64,000 nt of DNA from an uncultured Croceitalea sp. GTDB taxonomy: Bacteria > Bacteroidota > Bacteroidia > Flavobacteriales > Flavobacteriaceae. The translations under genes were made by a program, and so were the position numbers. Shown here one piece after another: positions 62,709 through 64,000 of the stretch. The notes under the pieces are model-generated. The model was not told where the DNA came from and searched no databases. It saw nothing but the letters and a program-made list of their open reading frames with translations. How positions within the stretch are numbered: the stretch's first letter is position 1; every line of letters starts with the position of its first letter. The stretch is from NCBI GenBank assembly GCA_947499565.1, contig CANMOV010000009.1, forward strand, positions 1-64,000, written 5' to 3'.

Positions 62709-62794
62709 TTATTAATGCAGAGCAAAAATAGCTAAACCATTTTATATTTTATAGTAATAGCATGCTCAGAGAACCGCACTTTAAAGTCTTAAAG

Positions 62795-62826
62795 AAAAAA
62801 GTCTGCTAAAATTTTAGCAGACTTTT
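62795..62826. terminator. Palindromic terminator beside the tRNA fragment
   Basis: A perfect 30-bp palindrome (62797-62826) built on AAAAGTCTGCTAAAA and its complement. It flanks the 3' fragment of a tRNA and probably once terminated that tRNA. The AAAAAGTCTGC 11-mer at its left edge recurs near the integrase gene. Confidence 0.75.
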
Positions 62827-62829
62827 AAG

Positions 62830-62850
62830 TGACCTGACTGGGGTTTGAAC
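62830..62850 (-). other. 21-nt tRNA 3'-end fragment (putative attachment site)
   Basis: On the minus strand, G-TTCAAAC-CCCAG-TCAGGTC-A has exact tRNA 3' geometry: T-loop (G53 to C60), T-stem 3' strand, acceptor 3' strand and discriminator base. Immediately before it the T-stem complement (CTGGG) is missing (TTAAG instead), so only the end of a tRNA is present, beside its presumed terminator. It is what integration into a tRNA 3' end leaves at one junction. tRNA identity cannot be read from this piece. Confidence 0.65.
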
Positions 62851-63220
62851 TTAAACTCCAATCATTTGATATTCAAAAAGTTAAAATCTATGTTTTTAAT
62901 ATGAGCACCGATTTGCGCACCTGTCAAAAATAATATATCAAATGAACTTATTTAATTTAATATCATGTCAAATAAAGTTGACATAACAAATATAGCCTTA
63001 ATTGAACTATAGATAGGATCAAAATGATATTTAAGATTTCTTGAAGACACCTCGAGGTAATTAAACTTTCGAATTTGAAGTAATGATATTTTAAAAAAAA
63101 GTATGTAACAAGTTTAGTTCGTTATTACCTAGATTTAAAAATTCATTTATCACAAACTTTTAGAAACTGTATCCAAAAGTCATACAGCTGGTTAAACAAA
63201 AAAGCTTAAATCGATTTATT

Positions 63221-63257
63221 AGTGACTTGGATTCGCGACCCCCTGCGTGATAGGCAT
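63221..63257 (-). pseudogene. Decayed tRNA-Asp fragment
   Basis: The minus strand reads TGCCTATCACGCAGGGGGTC then GCGAATCC. It matches the anticodon arm to T arm of tRNA-Asp (GCCTGTCACGCAGG) with anticodon GTC changed to ATC, and part of the T-arm (about six bases) missing. No 5' half is present. It may mark an earlier integration at tRNA-Asp. Confidence 0.5.
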
Positions 63258-63355
63258 TTTTTTAGGTATTTCCTAGACTCAAAATATTGTCTTAACATAT
63301 TGAATTTCAATTTTTTAATAGAGTTTGATGTCATTTGAATTTGTTTGATATCAAC

Positions 63356-63377
63356 AAAAAGTCTGCAAAAAGTCTGC
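63356..63377 (+). repeat. Tandem 11-mer upstream of the integrase gene
   Basis: AAAAAGTCTGC occurs twice in tandem (63356-63366, 63367-63377), 39 bp before the integrase ATG. The same 11-mer is at 62796-62806, in the terminator next to the tRNA fragment. The spacing and repetition are those expected of recombinase arm sites. Confidence 0.6.
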
Positions 63378-63416
63378 AATTTTTTTTCGTAACTTAAAGA
63401 AAACAAACGAGAAAAA

Positions 63417-64000
63417 ATGGCAAAAGTTAGCTTGGTTTTAGACACTAGAGAAAATTCCAGAAAATCTGACGGGACTTATCCAATATCCCTAAATGTATAT
63501 CATAAAAAAACCAGATTTATTACTCTTGGATACTCAACCTCTATTTTGGGATGGGATGATTCCAATTGCAAACTTCGCAAATCAGTCGCTTGTATCAAAG
63601 GTCTTCGATGTGATGAAATCGATCAAGAATTGGATGATAAACTGTATCAAGCAAAAAAGTTAATAAGAGAACTTGGCAAAAGTATTAATCTTATAACTGT
63701 TAGTGGTCTCGTTGACCTTATTAAAGATAATTGGGATGATAGTATCAAATCTGAAATTAAAAAAAAAGTAGAGAATAATATTTCTCTGCAAGAATGGGGC
63801 AAAGTTTTGATTGAAAGAAAAGAAAATGCGGATGACCCAGGAACTGCCGCATGGTATGCCAATGGAATTACAGCTCTAGAAAACTATCAAGATGTTACTA
63901 CAATCAAGCTATATGAGATAACCTTAACCTATTTGAAAAATTTCGAAGCACATCACTCGGGAAATGGTAACACCAAAAATACAATCAGTATCTATTTGAG
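63417..64000 (+). CDS. Tyrosine recombinase/integrase, N-terminal part (partial at window end)
   Basis: The first 194 residues. The start (MAKVSLVLDTRENSRKSDGT, then YPISLNVYHKKTRFITLGYS) is the arm-binding domain of Bacteroidota tyrosine recombinases; residues ~115-194 (ISLQEWGKVLIERKENADDP, then WYANGITALENYQ) are the SAM-like core-binding domain. The catalytic domain with the R-H-R-Y residues lies beyond base 64000, so activity cannot be judged. It adjoins putative attachment sites. Confidence 0.88.
   Translation, partial: MAKVSLVLDTRENSRKSDGTYPISLNVYHKKTRFITLGYSTSILGWDDSNCKLRKSVACIKGLRCDEIDQELDDKLYQAKKLIRELGKSINLITVSGLVDLIKDNWDDSIKSEIKKKVENNISLQEWGKVLIERKENADDPGTAAWYANGITALENYQDVTTIKLYEITLTYLKNFEAHHSGNGNTKNTISIYL

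Larger units (their letters stand above)
62830..64000. mobile_element. Left edge of an integrative element (continues beyond the window)
   Basis: The boundary is inferred from the tRNA fragment at 62830-62850 and the tyrosine recombinase at 63417 pointing into the element. Between them are 566 bp without a credible gene, AT-rich, holding an inverted repeat ATGTCAA / TTGACAT (62965-62984), a 10-bp palindrome ACCTCGAGGT (63049-63058), a decayed tRNA-Asp piece and a tandem 11-mer. The far end and cargo are outside the window. Confidence 0.6.

Noticed and set aside
63206..63445. 79-residue minus-strand ORF before the integrase
   Set aside because: It overlaps the integrase start and the tRNA-Asp remnant, and its composition (Lys/Ser/Phe-rich) is that of non-coding AT-rich DNA.
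1..64000. CRISPR arrays, rRNA genes, complete insertion sequences, phage structural genes
   Set aside because: No regularly spaced repeats, rRNA sequence, transposase or phage protein motifs were seen. The tyrosine recombinase at the right edge is the only mobility gene.

Overview
The window is a chromosomal segment from a member of the Bacteroidota, most likely a marine Flavobacteriaceae. The evidence is low GC, a type IX secretion PorP/SprF protein beside a protein with a type B sorting domain, lineage-typical small genes (DUF4295, DUF2805, DUF4369, DUF5916), and repeated TAnnTTTG promoter -7 elements. It is mostly core genome, densely packed and with short intergenic gaps. A mobile element begins in the last 1.2 kb.

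Layout. 1-4.3 kb: surface and secretion locus (two secreted proteins of unknown function, a 673-residue Ig-like/Asp-repeat protein with a gliding-type C-terminal domain, PorP/SprF). 4.4-6.6 kb: idi, a QueD/PTPS-type synthase, manA and a small conserved gene. 6.6-13.5 kb, minus strand: lipoprotein, DUF819 carrier, DUF5916 outer-membrane protein, and a four-gene SPFH / PH-like / hydrolase / ribbon-helix-helix operon. 13.7-19 kb: S1/P1 nuclease, DUF2805, AlkB, AraC regulator, MOSC protein, and an ECF sigma factor with its membrane partner behind a recognisable ECF-type promoter. 19-24 kb: DoxX-like protein, two paralogous membrane proteins of unknown function, htpG. 24-32 kb: a possible small transcript, TetR-like/UbiB-like pair, fabH, an FMN-binding protein, a repeat-bearing intergenic region, a CoA-binding protein, a thioredoxin/MsrA-like protein, DUF1059 and a sodium:solute symporter. 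32-46.6 kb: recR, a 2-oxoacid dehydrogenase E2, exonuclease, FAH, HPt, cinA, rpmB-rpmG-DUF4295-ftsY, amidase, GH16 glucanase, serine hydrolase, rimO. 46.7-55 kb: aquaporin, a second ECF sigma/anti-sigma pair facing a fasciclin protein, an SRPBCC/serine hydrolase operon, SurA-type chaperones, MoxR. 55-62.5 kb: aconitase, two tandem TlpA-like proteins (the first without its cysteines), and the operon merR-crtI-crtB-crtZ.

Functional links. idi makes dimethylallyl diphosphate that can feed the carotenoid operon, which encodes phytoene formation, desaturation and ring hydroxylation. No lycopene cyclase is seen, so it should lie elsewhere. The operon regulator has a cobalamin-type domain resembling light-sensing CarH, and its promoter carries two related inverted repeats. 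SurA, the PPIase-like lipoprotein, PorP/SprF and the DUF5916 protein all serve the outer membrane.

Right end. Beyond an intact tRNA-Leu(GAG) and a terminator lie a 21-nt tRNA 3' fragment, a decayed tRNA-Asp piece, a tandem 11-mer that recurs in the terminator, and the N-terminal part of a tyrosine recombinase running off the window. I read this as the left edge of an integrative element. No rRNA, CRISPR array, complete insertion sequence or phage structural gene was seen. All family assignments are from reading the sequence; no database search was run.
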